From: Trichosporon coremiiforme
Taxonomy: Eukaryota > Basidiomycota > Tremellomycetes > Trichosporonales > Trichosporonaceae
Assembly: GCA_039545355.1 (NCBI GenBank)
Contig: BCJJ01000011.1
Span: forward strand, 1,024,851 to 1,088,850
Length of the DNA stretch: 64,000 bases
Direction of reading: 5' to 3'
A program made the position numbers and the translations under genes. Every line of letters begins with the position of its first letter. The first letter of the stretch is position 1. Shown here piece after piece: positions 30,434 to 41,946 of the stretch. The notes under the pieces were generated by a model. The model did not search any database. It had not been told where the DNA came from and saw only the letters and a program-made list of their open reading frames with translations.

Positions 30434-32209
30434 CTAGCTGGAGCGCAGAAGCGCCAGCATCGCCCACCCCATAACGACGACGGCGACAACGAGCGACGTC
30501 ACGCCCTCAACAACGCGACGGATGTGGCTCTGCCGCGCCTCCTCTCGCCGGTCGTGGTCTACCTCCCATACCGGCTCGTCCTCGAACTCGCTGTCGCTGT
30601 CCCCGTGTCGGTACAAGTTGATTGTGGGATGGCGGCTCGGCGCGGCCGAGGACAGCTGCCGAGAATGCCGCGAGCGGTGCGAGCGCGGGTTACCTACGGG
30701 CGACGACGAGAAGAGCGCCATGAACAGCTGCGTCCCGTCCGTATACGGCAGGGTCAGGAGGTTGAACACGAACAGCGACATCGTCACAAGACGCATGTAC
30801 CTGGTCGTCAGCTTTGCAATGCTTGGGTAGCCTACTGCATGAAGAGTGCCGCCCACCGCGTCGCCGAGCCCCAGAAGCGCGGCTGCGCCGAGTCGACCTG
30901 CACCTGCCGCAGAACAGCCGCGCCATCGCCAGACCACAGCAGCGTGTCCTGCTTCCCGTTCGGCTTGCGGTATCGTATCCTGAGAATACGTTCGTAGTCG
31001 GCGGGGCGAATGCACACCTGCGATGTTGGGCAGTGGCAGTCGGCGTTGGGCTCCGTGATGATTCCGTGCGGCGGAAGGCAGCGGGTTCCAGACCGTTCTC
31101 TGCCGATCTCATCGAAGCCAACGAGGTGCAGATCCGCGCACGGCGCCTGCGGAGCGTCTCTAAACTCCCACTTCGAAACGCACCATCCCTTCGTCGGGTC
31201 GAGCGGCGGCGTGGCCAGGTACTGGCTCCACTTGTCTTCCGTGCCGCCGATGAAGTGGTCGTCGACGTGCGTGATCAGATACCCCGGGTTCAGGTGCGAT
31301 TGCAGCTTCGAGTCCTGCCGCGTCAGCCACGCCACCCGCGCACGTCAGTAGGGCCCACTCACGAATGCGATTGCGGTGACTATCCGCCCCCGGGCGGCTG
31401 CGTCGGTCCAGAACAGGCTGCTGAAGCCGCCGAGAACGACGAGCCCGACCCATAGCAGCAGATTGAAGAACGGGCCCGACGTCGCGATGCGTGCCTTTGC
31501 CCGCGGCGGCAGCGAATCGACGGTCGAGGGGAACGCCACTGACGCCGAGGGCAGCACGAGGTGAATGCTGAATAGCAGCTTGGACGGCGAGATTTCCTCC
31601 AATGCCGCGGCGAGCGCATGCCCCGCCTCGTGGACGAGCTGGCACAGAAGTAACGCGAGCGCAAGTGTCGGAAGGTGTGACAGAGGAGCAGTCACCCCGG
31701 GTATCTGATAGAGGTCAGCTGATAGCTTTAAGCCTATCACATACGAGTGGCAGGACGCCGCCACTGTCCGATGCATGCACCGGCGGCGGCGTGTCGGGGA
31801 CGATAGCCCTGCGGATGATCTCCACGGTGCCCGTGTCCTCGGCGCGGGCGTGCGCCTCGGCCTCAATCCAAACGGCGGACCAGACCTGCTTGGCGGACCA
31901 AACGGCGACGCCAAAGGCGAAGGCCGAGCCGAGCACGCCCGCCACGACGCCCACATCCAACAGCCGGACTGCAGCCGAGCGTGCACGGTAAGGGAGACGG
32001 TGGACGACCTTCTTCGGCAGGCGGTTGAGCGCAACCGTCGTCGCGGAGACAGTGATGCCCTGGCGTTCAAGCACCCATTGCGCGCGCGGTGCAAGGCGGT
32101 ATGGGGCGGGGAGAGATCGGGTTGGGTTCTTCGCGAGGTATGACGGGGCAGCGCGGAGGGCAGCGATGACGGCAGCGAGAAGGATGAGGGGGATGAGGAC
32201 GTCGAGCAT
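30434..32209 (-). CDS. site-2 intramembrane metalloprotease (S2P)
   Basis: Four exons, 32209-31745, 31704-31363, 31314-30836 and 30800-30434, with introns of 40, 48, 35 nt all ending CTGAC-type, give 550 residues. Several hydrophobic segments; the zinc site HEAGH is at 180-184 in LLLCQLVHEAGHALAAALEE, and the third ligand Asp450 lies in FNLLTLPYTDGTQ, the S2P NxxPxxDG-type motif. A Cys-rich lumenal loop (CADLHL ... CHCPTSQVC) lies between, as in MBTPS2. It cleaves membrane-bound factors such as SREBP within the bilayer, in Golgi/ER, controlling sterol or hypoxia response. The C-terminus ends with a further membrane helix. Confidence 0.92.
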
Positions 32210-32548
32210 CGCGCGTGCGACGCTCTCTGTCTATGTTGGAGGGAGAATCGACGCCGAGGTCGAGGTCGTTGGTCGATAACCGTGCGAGGGAGAGTGAAGT
32301 GCAAGGAGACAAACGTCAACTTGGCCTCGGCTGGATCGGGTACTCCGTTCGAGACATTTGTATTGCGACCCTGGACGTAGTTGTAATCGGCACGTGATCG
32401 GGGTCTAATCTACTTCCGACGTGTCCATTAGCATTCCTCCACCACCCCTGGCGACGTCACAACAAAGCACAACCCGCCCCCTTTGTCGCTACTCCCTCCG
32501 ACTGCCGACTTTCATCACATCGCACTTTCTTCCCACACTTCAACAATC
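32210..32548. promoter_or_regulatory. divergent promoter S2P / ESS1
   Basis: 339 bases between the two starts; CT-rich runs precede each ATG. No TATA box is evident. Confidence 0.5.
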
Positions 32549-33226
32549 ATGTCCGGCTGGGAGGTCCGCTTTTCCAACTCGCGCAAGACGCCCTACTTCT
32601 ACAATGCCCAGACTCAGCAGTCCACTTGGGAGCCGCCTGCCGGCATGAGCGATGCTGAGATCTCCGCCCTCCCTGGAGCCAAGTACCTCACTGGCGGCGG
32701 TGAGGCTGGCCAGGTTCGCGCGAGCCACATTCTCGCGAAGCACGCTGGTTCGCGCCGTCCCTCGTCGTGGAAGCAGGTGAGTCGTTGTGGTGGACTGCTG
32801 CGGCGTCAGCGGCGCCGCGGCTCGGCCGACTGGCCCCTGTGCCCTGGCTTCGGCCGCCGGCAGCTACCTGTACGTTCTTCGAAAGCTGACTTCTGCAGGA
32901 TCGTATCACGCGCTCGCTTCCCGAGGCACGCCAGCAGATCCAGGCGCACATCGACCACATCAAGTCGCTGCCGCAGGACCAGCAGGCTGCCGAGTTCGCC
33001 AAAATTGCGAGCACCGAGAGCGACTGCTCCAGCGCGCGCAAGGGCGGCGACCTGGGTTGGTTCGGCCGCGGCCAGATGCAGAAGGCGTTCGAGGTGCGTG
33101 ACTAGCTAATGGACATCGGAATCCGGAGCTGACAATCAGGACGGAACCTACGCTCTCCAGGTCGGCGAGATGAGCCCCATCATCGAGTCCGACTCTGGTG
33201 TCCATGTTATTTACCGCACTGGTTAG
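32549..33226 (+). CDS. ESS1: Pin1-type peptidyl-prolyl cis-trans isomerase
   Basis: Exons 32549-32776, 32899-33093 and 33140-33226, with introns of 122 nt (GTGAGT to GCTGACTTCTGCAG) and 46 nt (GTGCGT to GCTGACAATCAG), encode 169 residues. An N-terminal WW domain (GWEVRFSNSRKTPYFYNAQT ... STWEPP) is followed by a parvulin domain: VRASHILAKHAGSRRPSSWK (basic loop binding phospho-Ser/Thr), SDCSSARKGGDLGWFGRGQM and SGVHVIYRTG. It isomerises pSer/pThr-Pro bonds, notably in the RNA polymerase II CTD. Length matches fungal ESS1. Nuclear. Confidence 0.95.
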
Positions 33227-33401
33227 AGAGAGGTGTAATGATATGTCTGTCTGAAGGACGTGGAGCTGATCGGCGCGCACTGATTCACTATCGTTTGACA
33301 TCTCATTACTTCTACTGATTAAACTTTGATTCTGATCCCATTACTTCATTACTACAACGTCGCGTTTGGCTGAAGCCTCAGCCTTTTCTCCCCTTTGCTG
33401 G

Positions 33402-35176
33402 TTAGCACCAGTAGCGGAAGTACTTGTTCTCCTTGTCGGTCAGGCCGTTCTCTCCGGCGATGCGGGTCTGGAGCTCGCGCTCCTCCTCGCTGATGCCGGA
33501 CTCGGCGAACTCCCTGTCGCGGCGCTTGTTCTGGCGCTTGTAGTACCACTGCATGCAGCCGAGGTTGATCGCGTTGACGCAGAGGCAGATGGCGCACGCG
33601 ATGAGGGCGCGGTGGTAGCGCGGGGCGTCGGCGGGGACGAAGATCTGTCCGCCAACGACGTTCTGAAAGTCAGCTTTGTCCTGTACAGAAAAAGTAAACT
33701 TACACCAATACAGTAGGCCATAAGACACGAGGCGCCGAAGACGGTCTTCTTGGAACGGCCGGCGACGTTGACGGTCATGAGCGGGAAGACGAGGAACATG
33801 GTGATGGAGTAGATGGGGTAGAACTGGTAGAACGCCCAGCGAATCCATCGGTTCATGGTGAGGGGCGTGAAGCCGACGAAGAGGAGGATGAAGCAGGTCC
33901 AGAGCTGGGCCGCAATGGCGATAGGGAAGCGCGACTTGGGGAAGTAGTACACGCAGAAGCCGGAGAGGATGATGCACACGCAGGTGATGCCATTTCCGGG
34001 GAGAGAGTAGAGGATGGTGTCGAGGCTGTTGAATCCGAAAGACTGGTTGATCAAGATACCGAAGGCGGTGAGGCCTCCGTTGGGGATGCAGTTGAGGAAG
34101 TTGGCGGCGACCATGTGCCACAGCTGCGGGTCGCGGAAGCACTCGCGCACCTGAGCCCAGTTCCAAGGGTGGCTCTCACCGCCGCCAGTTCCGTTCGACA
34201 CAATACGCGCCTTGGCCATGAGCTTCTCGCGCTTCGTGAGCCACCACACCTCGTCGGGGGTGCCGACGAAAATGAGGCAGATGATGCCCATGCCCACAGT
34301 CGTGCCGCCGAGGAAGAGGTTGATGACGCGCCACGCCGCAAGACCGCCGCGCGTCTGCGCGTCGAGCGCAATGTAGTAGATTCCGACACCGAAAATGATA
34401 GCGAAGAATGTGTTCATGGAAGCGTAGAGCGTTTGCCTCAGGGTCTGCTCGCGACGGAGGTACCACGAGGACGTCATGATGGCGAAACCGGGCATGACGG
34501 CAGCCTCAAACCATCCCAGGAGCGTGCGGACGAGGGACAGCTGCCAGTAGTTGTTGCAAGCGGCCAGGCACATGCACATCGCTCCCCAGATAATGACGGT
34601 CACACTGATTGCCTTTCCGAGCGGGAAGTGCTGCAGAATCGCACCCATCGGGAACTGCGCGACAGCGAAACCAAGGTCTGACGATGTCAGCGTAACGCAA
34701 TACGGGTGCCACATGCCACGATGCCACACTCACAGAAGAAACTGTTCAGGTTGTTGTACTCTTGCGGCTTGAGGTGCGTGTCCTCCTTGAGACCCTGCGT
34801 GTTAGCGGATTCCGGAGGAGTCGTTCATGATTGAGCGGATGAGGCAGTTCGTAACGAGTAAGGCGGGGAGAAGACTCACGAAAACAACACCAGACGAAAG
34901 TGACGTCTTGTCAGAGTAGTTCAGACCGAAAATGATCATCATGATAGGCATGATAATCATGTCAATCTTGAAGCGAAGGCGCTTGTAGTCCTTGTCGGTG
35001 AACTGGTCCTCGGCGTAGATGACCTTCTCGTGCTCGTCGAGCGAGCCGCGCTCGAGAACGTCGACGACGGCAAGACCCTTCTCGTCCTTGCTGTTGACGG
35101 CCATCTTCTCAGAGGCGATCGAGCCGTTCGTCGGCATGCGCTCGATTTGCGAGGTGACGACTTTCTCGGTGGTCAT
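33402..35176 (-). CDS. MFS anion/allantoate permease family transporter (Dal5-like)
   Basis: Exons 35176-34880, 34794-34734, 34677-33704 and 33662-33402 (introns 85, 56, 41 nt) encode 530 residues. After a ~65-residue cytoplasmic N-terminus come ~12 membrane spans: MIIMPIMMIIFGLNYSDKTS, YLGFAVAQFPMGAILQHFPL, TLLGWFEAAVMPGFAIMTSS. RIVSNGTGGGESHPWNWAQV in the central loop is typical of the ACS/Dal5 subfamily. These carry allantoate, ureidosuccinate, vitamins or other carboxylates; the substrate cannot be told. The tail ends RELQTRIAGENGLTDKENKY. Confidence 0.88.
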
Positions 35177-36728
35177 GGCGGAATCTGCCACTGTGGGCCG
35201 GGGAGGTGAGAATAGAACTGGCGAGTGTGGCGATCGACAACTGAGTACGTCTTCGACGTCAAGGAATGTCTTGGTAGTGTGAGAGAGAGTAGTTGCGAGT
35301 GGGTGAACCTCGGAAAGCGTGCATGCACATAGGCTACATATAATCAACTCTACTACGCCAACTTTGATGAGTCCGACGATGAGCGGCATTCTCCACAACT
35401 GTTGACCGCCGGCTCCGCGGGGCCCGATATCTCCACAAAGCAGCCACGCGCTAAGCTCTCTCTCGAATCATGAATGCGTAGATCTAAGGCATGACTGGGG
35501 CCGAGATTGATGAGAATTAAGCGCGGTTAGTTGCCCGCGTCCTGAGGCGCCGGGGTCGAGTCTGGGGATCTGATACATCGTTGGAGCTAGCCTGGACTGG
35601 ATGCAGGAGAAGAGAGGGGAGGAGGCAGGAAAGGGCAGGACAGCGGAGCCTCCGACGGCCCCGGACCTGCGGAGCTGAGGTGAGCCACTGTTTTTTCGTG
35701 GTTGACTTTGGCGGCGAATGGAAAGCACCCGCGAGATGGATTTGCCAAAGGTCGCGTGCTCCAAGCGTGACCTGCCGCTCGTAAGCCGACCTTCAGAACC
35801 TAGAACGCCGGTCAAATCGTGACTCGTGAATGTAGATTCGTGGTCGAGGCTGCCTGGCCCTGGACAAACTCGGCCAGTATGCGGCCTGGAACCAGATCTG
35901 ATGGTCTGGCAGGTTTGACGAGTCCACAATCTTATCGCAAGTTTCATGGCCGGACGCCGTTCTGCCGACTGTACAGCCAGGATAAACTCCCGTGCGGGCA
36001 CGTCGCCGCCACAACCCGATGCTATTCTGGGCTGTGGATCTGGGTAGTCCAGCCCACACGCCTGTTCGCTCTTGCCCACCTGCTCCCGGCACAATTGCTT
36101 GCGGCGACCTTGCAACTCTGGTTACGTGGTCACCGCAACCTTCTGGATACTCACCACCACCTGAGTCTCATATAAAGTGGAGATTGCCGTTCCTGTCAAA
36201 GACTGAAAGTGGGTCGATGCCGGTCGTGCCGAGCTCTCGTCGGCCGCGTCGGGCGAGACATCGCATTCCTGAGATGTGCAGAAGAGATCTGACACACTTG
36301 AAAGATCGACAGAAGTAGCTTTCAACCGAACAAATTCAGCTCGCTCGGCTACCCGAAGCGGACCTCCTCATAAGAAACGTCGCTTCCCCAGCGTTCCTAT
36401 GACTCCCCCAGTGCCTCACAAACCGGTGCATTGGCGGAGATGTTCTGAGCACTCGGAAGCGACCGGCAGATGAAGCGACTCGGCGAGGGCCAGAAAGGTT
36501 TGCGCGGTGCGGAAGGTGATTTCCAGATGGTTCTAAATACACTGTCAACCCGACCTCCAGAGTGACGATGACATCATTCCGAGTGAACATGACCAGTACT
36601 CTCCCACGTTCTGACCAATCGGCTGGACTGCAATGGACACCACGGGCTTCCATGCATTGCATGATCGCGATTATTTCTATCACCGAGCTGATCGCGACGA
36701 CCCCATAAAGCCTCTCACCCATTGTGTT
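35177..36728. other. 1.55-kb divergent intergenic region
   Basis: Lies between the Dal5-like gene (minus) and the DyP gene (plus). TATATG occurs near 35336 on the minus strand upstream of the transporter, and CATATAAAG near 36169 on the plus strand, ~550 bases before the DyP ATG. No gene is seen; open frames here are short. Confidence 0.45.
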
Positions 36729-37901
36729 ATGCTGTCAGCATTTCCTCGAGCTCGTGTCATCAGTCGATCCGCGCGACTCCTCTCGACTCCCTCAACCACT
36801 TCCTCGTTCTCGACCTTCTCCTCCCGAGTCTCCCTGAACGCCAGCTCCAGGGCTACTGACAAGTTCGACAAGCCGAAGCGCACTTGCCCCGTTCCATTCT
36901 CGCAGCCAACCTCGAAGCGACCGTACACGATGCCGATCCCCGCGTGCCCGTACTCTGGCCCGAAGCAGCCCGACCTGGTCCAGTCTGTCGAGGCGCCGCT
37001 GACACGGGAGGCCACGTTCCTGATTCTGACGCTGAACAAGGACAAGTCCGATGCGGCGTCAAAGGTGCGCGACGTGCTCGGCGACGTGACGGACCTGGCG
37101 AAAAACCTGGCTGTGCGCGATGGCAACGCCGCCTTCACGGTCACGATCGGCGTCGGCGCTGATGCGTGGGACAGCGTCGTGCAGCTGCCGCGTCCGAGCG
37201 AGCTTCACCGATTCAAGGAGTTCAAGGGCTCCAAGCATACCGCCGTCTCGACGCCGGGTGACCTGCTCGTGCACATCCGCGCTAACCGCCGCGACATGGT
37301 CTTTGAGTTTGAGCGCCAGTTCCTCAACAAGCTCGGAGACAGCGTCAAGGTCCAGGACAGCGTACAGGGGTTCCGGTACTTTGATGGCAGGGACTTGCTC
37401 GGCTTCGTGGACGGCACGGCGAACCCGGTCGGCCAGGGCGTGCCGGACGCAGTGCGCGTGACGGAGACCGTGGACCCGAACGGCATCGACGGCACCTATG
37501 TCACGGTGCAGAAGTACATGCACAACCTGGACGCGTGGGGCAAGCTGAAGACCGAGGAGCAGGAGGCGATCATCGGCCGTACCAAGCTCGACAACATTGA
37601 GACGCCCGACCAGCCCGACGACGCGCAGAAGCCGCACAAGCAGCTCAGCACCGTCGAAATTGACGGACAGGAGTACGACATTCTCCGAGACAACATGCCG
37701 TTCGGAGACCCCAGCAGCAAGGAATACGGAACGTACTTTATCGGATACAGCGCACGCCTCTGGGTTACGGAGAAGATGCTCGAGAACATGTTCATTGGCG
37801 TCCCGCCGGGCAAATACGACCGCATCCTCGACTACTCTGACGCCGTTACCGGCTGCACCTTCTTCGTGCCCAACAGCGCCGTCCTGAACTCGCTCGGATA
37901 G
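36729..37901 (+). CDS. DyP-type (dye-decolourising) haem peroxidase, probably mitochondrial
   Basis: Intronless, 390 residues from ATG 36729. Residues 1-~40 are Arg/Ser-rich without acids (FPRARVISRSARLLSTPSTT), a likely mitochondrial presequence. A second in-frame Met at 36929 (MPIPACPYSGPKQ) could start a form without it. The DyP core has GFVDGTANP (distal Asp), KPHKQLSTVEI with the likely haem-binding His, and ILRDNMPFG with the distal Arg; GTYFIGYSARLWVTEKMLEN and GIPP-like GVPPGKYDR follow. Class B/YfeX-like. These use H2O2 to oxidise dyes or porphyrins; physiological role unknown. Confidence 0.9.
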   Translation: MLSAFPRARVISRSARLLSTPSTTSSFSTFSSRVSLNASSRATDKFDKPKRTCPVPFSQPTSKRPYTMPIPACPYSGPKQPDLVQSVEAPLTREATFLILTLNKDKSDAASKVRDVLGDVTDLAKNLAVRDGNAAFTVTIGVGADAWDSVVQLPRPSELHRFKEFKGSKHTAVSTPGDLLVHIRANRRDMVFEFERQFLNKLGDSVKVQDSVQGFRYFDGRDLLGFVDGTANPVGQGVPDAVRVTETVDPNGIDGTYVTVQKYMHNLDAWGKLKTEEQEAIIGRTKLDNIETPDQPDDAQKPHKQLSTVEIDGQEYDILRDNMPFGDPSSKEYGTYFIGYSARLWVTEKMLENMFIGVPPGKYDRILDYSDAVTGCTFFVPNSAVLNSLG

Positions 37902-38270
37902 GCGTGCCTTCGCTTCAGCAGTAATCAAGAAGAGCTAGAGAGATGGAGATATGTATTAGTGTGTGTACGAACGACGTTGAAGCCAGTTGTTTTCGAGATC
38001 CAGACGCATGATCGAGCATGCACGTCAAGAGATGGTCGCCGGTCCGGCCAGTCTCCACCGGGTAGAGACGGCTGGCGATGTTGCCACAGACGCACGTGGC
38101 CTCCACATCACGGGACTTTTTTTCTCGAGCCTGGTTCGTAATGTCTGAGTGAGACGTCGGAATAAGCCTCCTGCGTCGCCTGGAGGCCTGGTGCGGGCAG
38201 CGGCGAAGCATCGATGTCATGCATCTCGGCGTTGCTCCTTCCTCGTTCGTCATCACTGATCTAAGTCACC
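37902..38270. promoter_or_regulatory. SCO1 promoter region
   Basis: About 370 bases between the DyP stop and the SCO1 start on the same strand. No TATA box is seen and no other gene. Confidence 0.45.
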
Positions 38271-39346
38271 ATGTTCCGAACCGGTCTCCGCACTACTGCG
38301 CGCATCACGCCCGCCGCCCGCCCCGCCGCTCGTGCTCCCCTCGCTGCCGTGCCCCGCTTCTCGCGCGGTTACGCCCAGAACGAGTCCTCGGAGGCTAGCT
38401 CTCAGGCCAAGGACCGCGCTGCTGTTGGAGTACGTCTACAGCCCGGGAAGTGAGGATGATAGCTGACATACAGCCGTTCACATGGAAGGCCGCTGGCCTG
38501 TTCATCGTCACCGGTGCTGCGCTGTACTACTACTTCACGGAGGAGAAGAAGAAGGTCCTTGAGCGCAGGCGTGAGTGATCCACAGACCGACACAGCTTCG
38601 TAAACCAAGAAAAGTAGCTGACACCACAGGCCAGGAGCTCGAGACCAAATCGGTCGGCCGACCGCAGATCGGCGGTCCCTTCAACCTGGTTGACCAGAAC
38701 GGCAAGCCCTTCACCGACGCCGACCTCAAGGGCAAGTTCACCCTGATCTACTTCGGCTTCACGCACTGCCCCGACATCTGCCCCGAGGAGCTGGACAAGA
38801 TGTCCGACGTCGTCGACAAGATCGACAAGGAGCACCCCGGCAAGGACATTGTCACCCCCGTCTTTGTCTCGGTTGACCCCGCCCGCGACTCCGTGCCCCA
38901 GGTCAAGGCGTATGTCCAGGAGTTCCACCCCCGTATCATCGGTCTCACCGGCGACTACGACAACGTCAAGAAGGCGTGCAAGTCGTACCGTGTCTACTTC
39001 TCCACCCCGCCTGATGCCAAGGCGACCGACGACTACCTCGTCGACCACTCGTAAGTATTCCACCGAGCGCAAGGAGGCGAATGATCCAATGCTCTGGGAA
39101 TCTGGGGCAGAGTCCTAGGCCACAGAGCATTCCAGATCCGGGAAGGCGCCCTCAGCGCATGGCCAAGCTTCGTGATCCATTTCATAGCTAACAGACAGCA
39201 TCTTCTTCTACCTCATGGACCCGCTCGGCCAGTTTGTCGACGCCTTCGGCAAGAACACGACCCCCGAGGAGGTCACCGAGAAGGTCCGCGACGCCATCGG
39301 AAAGTGGGAGGCCGCGGGCGGCAACAAGGGTGCTGGCCTCGACTAG
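38271..39346 (+). CDS. SCO1: SCO1/SenC copper metallochaperone for cytochrome oxidase
   Basis: Exons 38271-38429, 38474-38570, 38630-39050 and 39199-39346 (introns 44, 59, 148 nt) encode 274 residues. A presequence (RTGLRTTARITPAARPAARA) is followed by one membrane helix (AAGLFIVTGAALYYYF) and a thioredoxin-like domain. The copper site is C132 and C136 in THCPDICPEEL with His225 in YLVDHSIFFYLMDP. It hands copper to the CuA site of COX2 at the inner mitochondrial membrane. The 9-bp inverted repeat in its third intron is described separately. Confidence 0.95.
39088..39131. repeat. inverted repeat inside SCO1 intron 3
   Basis: AATGCTCTG (39088-39096) and its exact complement CAGAGCATT (39123-39131), separated by 26 bases, can form a stem in the 148-nt intron. 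Confidence 0.7.
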
Positions 39347-39955
39347 GGCGGGCCAGACAGCAGGAGCCCCGACGAGCGCAGTCGCGCGTAGAGTATCAAA
39401 ATTTGTATTACCCAGTATCACATGCATCACTCATACAATATAGCTTCGCGGCTTGCTTCGATCTGCTGACGGAACATGGGGTGCTGTGAACGTGCTCTGC
39501 GGGTGGATCTCAGCTGAGTCATGTCCGGTCAGACGAGGCTGCGGCCCCTGAACGCCTTTCGGCCCCTGGCGGAGGGTTAATGCGCTTTGCATGCTAGGTT
39601 ATTTATCACAACATAAGACCGACATTCAAAGGAGTCGATATGATGGTTGGTTACGGGTAGAGTTGCAGGTGATGAAGGTTGTTTCCGTGTTCTCCGTCCT
39701 CCGTTTCCTCTCCTGCTACTGCTGCCGGGGCCTTCGCCAGAATGATTGCGATGGGTTGCTCCCTCACAGGGCTGGCGGCGGAAGACGGACAGCGATTCGC
39801 GGGGCCGGAGGGACGAAAACACGCGCAGATATGTATCGTAAAGAAAATGAAAACGGAGTGGAGAAAAGCGAAGAAGAGTCAGAGTCGGAGCAGTGTGCGA
39901 AAAGGCGAGGCGGGACAATGGAGAAAACAATGTGCGGAGCGGCTGGTCGTGCCGC
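39347..39955. other. convergent intergenic region
   Basis: About 610 bases between the stops of SCO1 (plus) and the Spo12-like gene (minus). A-rich near 39835-39925. Open frames of ~120 residues show no coding character. Confidence 0.45.
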
Positions 39956-40524
39956 TTAGTGCTGCTTCTCCGACGGGGCGGGCGAGTCCGGCGCAGCCGA
40001 GGCGGCGAGCGACGACAGCTTGGACGCAAACGGCACCGGCTTCCTGTCACGTTAGCTACAGTCGATAAGTCCACGATGAGCGAGCTGGTGGCGACTCACT
40101 TCTGGAAGTGACGCTGCTTGGCTCCGTTCAGCTTGGCAGACACAGGCGACATGAACTGGTCTGTCGGTGACATGGTGTTGCTGCGGTGTCAGTGCGGTCC
40201 GGCGATCGACGACTCACCCGCCGACGGGGCCCTTGCCCTTGTTGCCGAGGAGGCCCTTCTTCTGGAGGAAGCTAGGAGGAGCCTGCTGGGGGACTGCGGT
40301 GTCAGCTTGGGCGGTGCCTCGCTTCAGCAATGTGTCCGGAGCTTGTCTTGACCTGGCAACCAGGGAAGCAAAAAGAAAAACAAACAAACAATCCCCGATC
40401 GACACCGCTCGTCTTGCAGCTTTCCTCCAGCTGAGCTGAAGCGATCTGCGACAATGGTGACGTCTGAGCGTCAAGCGCACTCACCGTTGGTGGTCTCACG
40501 GAACACGTTGGAGTTGGACGACAT
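39956..40524 (-). CDS. small Spo12-like protein
   Basis: Four short exons, 40524-40485, 40293-40218, 40180-40100 and 40043-39956, with introns of 191, 37 and 56 nt, give 94 residues; all three junctions are in phase and end CTGAC or CTAAC. The protein starts MSSNSNVFRETTNVPQQAPP and contains SPTDQFMSPVSAKLNGAKQR, which resembles the conserved motif of Spo12 family regulators of mitotic exit (PTD..SP...KL). The rest is Lys/Ser/Pro-rich and disordered. The family link rests on this one motif. Confidence 0.6.
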
Positions 40525-40953
40525 GATTGGCGGTGTTGGTGGTGATGAGGATGTGGAGAGCGGACGATTCAAAAGCAGTCGCGTGTTTATTCCCAATGGA
40601 CGTTGGTCTTAGCGGACGCAGCAAAGTTTACGTAACGAGCCTGTGGGATGAGTTCTAATCGAGCCATTTGTTTGGATCGGTCTGATCAATTACCCTGCTA
40701 TTTGGGAACTGATCTCAACGAACCGAGGGATTGGCGACGACCAACAACAATGTGCATGTAGCGCTCAGGTATGGCGATGGTACCGATTGTAAGGCTGTAA
40801 GTGATCCGCGCTCTAAACGATTATGCAGAGTGCTAGAACGGGCTTCAGAGGGTGTTAGATCGACCCTCTGGCGGATTGTTGTTGAGTTTGAAGTGGAGGT
40901 CGTCTCTAACGTCTCTTTTCCCTTCTCCCAGTCCTCACCTGCACCAAACCACC
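40525..40953. promoter_or_regulatory. divergent promoter
   Basis: About 430 bases between the Spo12-like gene and the release-factor gene. CT-rich leader just before 40954. No other gene. Confidence 0.45.
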
Positions 40954-41881
40954 ATGCGGCCCGCCTTTGCTCTAGCGCGGCAAGCGTCTATTTCCTCTAA
41001 TGCACTGCACGCTCGACCGCTGGCTCGCCCCTTTTTCACAACCGTCGGGTGCAGCCACTGGTCAACCACTGTGACCGCTGCGTCTGCCCGTTCCTACTCC
41101 GCCAAGCCGAAGCCGCCAAAGGAACCGCCAGTCGAGATCGCCGAGGAGACGCTGGAAGCCGACTTCTTCGAGGAAGTCGAGATAGATGCTGACCCAGCCG
41201 ACCCAGCATGGGAAGGCGAGGAGGTGTCCGAAGGCGTATTCATGTCCGCCATGCCTGTGAGCGTCCGTGAACGTTACCGTGAGCTGACATCAGACCACCG
41301 TGCCACCCCCAACAGAGGGGGCAGGCGCACCGAAGGAGAAGAAGGGACCCCGGACTAAGCACACGATCAAGCACCTGAACCGTCTACTGTCTAGACACCA
41401 AGTGCCGGATCTGGACGAGAGCGAATTGGAGGAGAAGTTCGTGAGAGGTGAGTCGTCCTTCCGCTCTGCCATTTGTCTCCCTCACGTTAGCTGACTTTCA
41501 GGCCGCGGTCCCGGAGGCCAGGCGATCAACAAGACGAACTCCTCCGTGTCGCTTCTGCACAAACCGACAGGCATTCGAATCCAGAGCCAGCCGACACGCT
41601 CTCGTGCGCAGAACCGAGTCATCGCCCGCCAGATCCTGAAGGAGCGTCTGGACCTGATGCGAGCCCGCGGAGAGCTGGAGGGTATCGAGCCCTCTCAGCC
41701 TGAGGCTGCCGATCCCTCGACTATGAACCGGAAGGAAAGGCTGGCCGCCGAAGCGCGCACGTGGAGCAAGCAGGAGCTGCGGTGGGAGAAGGAGCGTCGC
41801 CGGAAACAGAACAGGAAGAAGAAGGTCAACAAGAGGAAGAACAAGGAGGGTAAGGAAGACGGAGAAGGGGCAGAGGAGTAG
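40954..41881 (+). CDS. mitochondrial GGQ peptidyl-tRNA hydrolase / release-factor-like rescue protein
   Basis: Exons 40954-41256, 41294-41447 and 41502-41881 (introns 37 and 54 nt) encode 278 residues. N-terminal presequence (MRPAFALARQASISSNALHA). The catalytic loop GRGPGGQAINKT has GGQ at 157-159, which enters the ribosomal peptidyl-transferase centre. QPTRSRAQNRVIARQILKER follows, and the tail is very basic (RRRKQNRKKKVNKRKNKEG), as in ICT1 and C12orf65/MTRFR-type factors that lack a codon-recognition domain. It probably rescues stalled mitochondrial ribosomes. The acceptor at 41293 (CTGACATCAG) keeps phase. Confidence 0.9.
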
Positions 41882-41946
41882 CCCACGTAAACCAATGTAC
41901 ACAATATATGCATCTAGACCCCATCTCTGCCGGCTCTTGCGTTCGT

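Noticed and set aside
37059..37928. 289-residue antisense frame over the DyP gene
   Set aside because: Codon-bias artefact opposite a strongly recognised peroxidase.
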